A DNA stretch of 5,614 nt, from NCBI GenBank assembly GCA_902773245.1, contig CACYDY010000232.1, positions 1 to 5,614 on the forward strand, read 5' to 3'. The translations under genes and the position numbers were made by a program. Position 1 is the first letter of the stretch; each line of letters opens with the position of its first letter. The DNA is from an uncultured Ruminococcus sp. (GTDB lineage: Bacteria; Bacillota; Clostridia; Oscillospirales; Acutalibacteraceae). Below the pieces are notes generated by a model. The model was given only the letters and a program-made list of their open reading frames with translations, had not been told where the DNA came from and ran no database searches. Shown here one piece after another: positions 5,597 through 5,614 of this stretch.

Positions 5597-5614
5597 TACA
5601 ATAAGTCTAATTGA

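Larger units (their letters stand above)
5025..5614. other. AT-rich intergenic region without a convincing gene
   Basis: These 590 bases separate the leftward lipoprotein gene from whatever lies beyond the right edge. I find no open frame with a credible ribosome binding site on either strand. Contents: a TCACA/TGTGA inverted repeat (5154-5158 and 5168-5172), a strong rightward promoter (5205-5233), a perfect 12-bp palindrome GATAATATTATC (5269-5280), and a second rightward promoter (5568-5596). No hairpin followed by a T-run was found between the two promoters, and no riboswitch core that I recognise. Confidence 0.6.

Noticed and set aside
5505..5614. Open frame starting MFKWLGLKK, basic then hydrophobic, running off the right edge as if it were the start of a membrane protein
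   Set aside because: It has no Shine-Dalgarno sequence, while the confident genes here all have strong ones. A good promoter (5568-5596) sits inside it, and the residues are what AT-rich DNA would encode by chance. Sequence beyond the window would settle it.

Overview
The window looks like chromosomal DNA from a Gram-positive gut or rumen Clostridia member, most likely the Ruminococcus / Oscillospirales group. Three things point there: a glgD-glgA glycogen gene pair, the particular subfamilies of IMP dehydrogenase and metal-binding lipoprotein, and a style of GC-rich palindromic intergenic repeat that I associate with that group. This placement is inferred from remembered protein families, not from a search. 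Coding DNA has moderate GC content, the right-hand 600 bases are very AT-rich, and every confident gene has a strong Shine-Dalgarno sequence.

Layout. Bases 1-114 hold the last 37 codons of a GlgD-like ADP-glucose pyrophosphorylase subunit. A perfect 13-bp hairpin without a U-tract separates it from glgA (278-1711, +), a full-length glycogen synthase closed by an intrinsic terminator at 1741-1775. GlgD (with GlgC, presumably just upstream) and GlgA form the ADP-glucose route of glycogen synthesis: glucose-1-phosphate to ADP-glucose to alpha-1,4-glucan. The short stretch 1777-1905 holds nothing I can name.

Convergent to glgA lies guaB (1949-3451, -), an IMP dehydrogenase with its own terminator (1906-1934) and a near-consensus promoter (3499-3527). 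It catalyses the committed step of GMP synthesis. It belongs to the unusual branch whose best-known member is the Tritrichomonas foetus enzyme, and key residues fall at identical residue numbers.

Bases 3530-3870 are non-coding and repeat-rich. Two direct copies, 101 bp apart, each carry a GC hairpin; the two hairpins differ by a compensatory base-pair swap. A composite of three further inverted repeats follows.

Next is a single gene for a zinc/manganese-type ABC substrate-binding lipoprotein (3923-4942, -). It has its own promoter (4996-5024) and terminator (3877-3909), and no permease or ATPase gene beside it in the window.

Bases 5025-5614 contain no convincing gene. They hold two very good rightward promoters (5205-5233 and 5568-5596), suggesting a non-coding leader or RNA followed by a rightward gene starting just beyond the window.

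I see no mobile-element gene, CRISPR array, tRNA or rRNA. The most notable items are the twin repeats with a covarying stem, the T. foetus-like GuaB, the orphan promoter in front of a long gene-free stretch, and the altered metal-ligand region of the lipoprotein.
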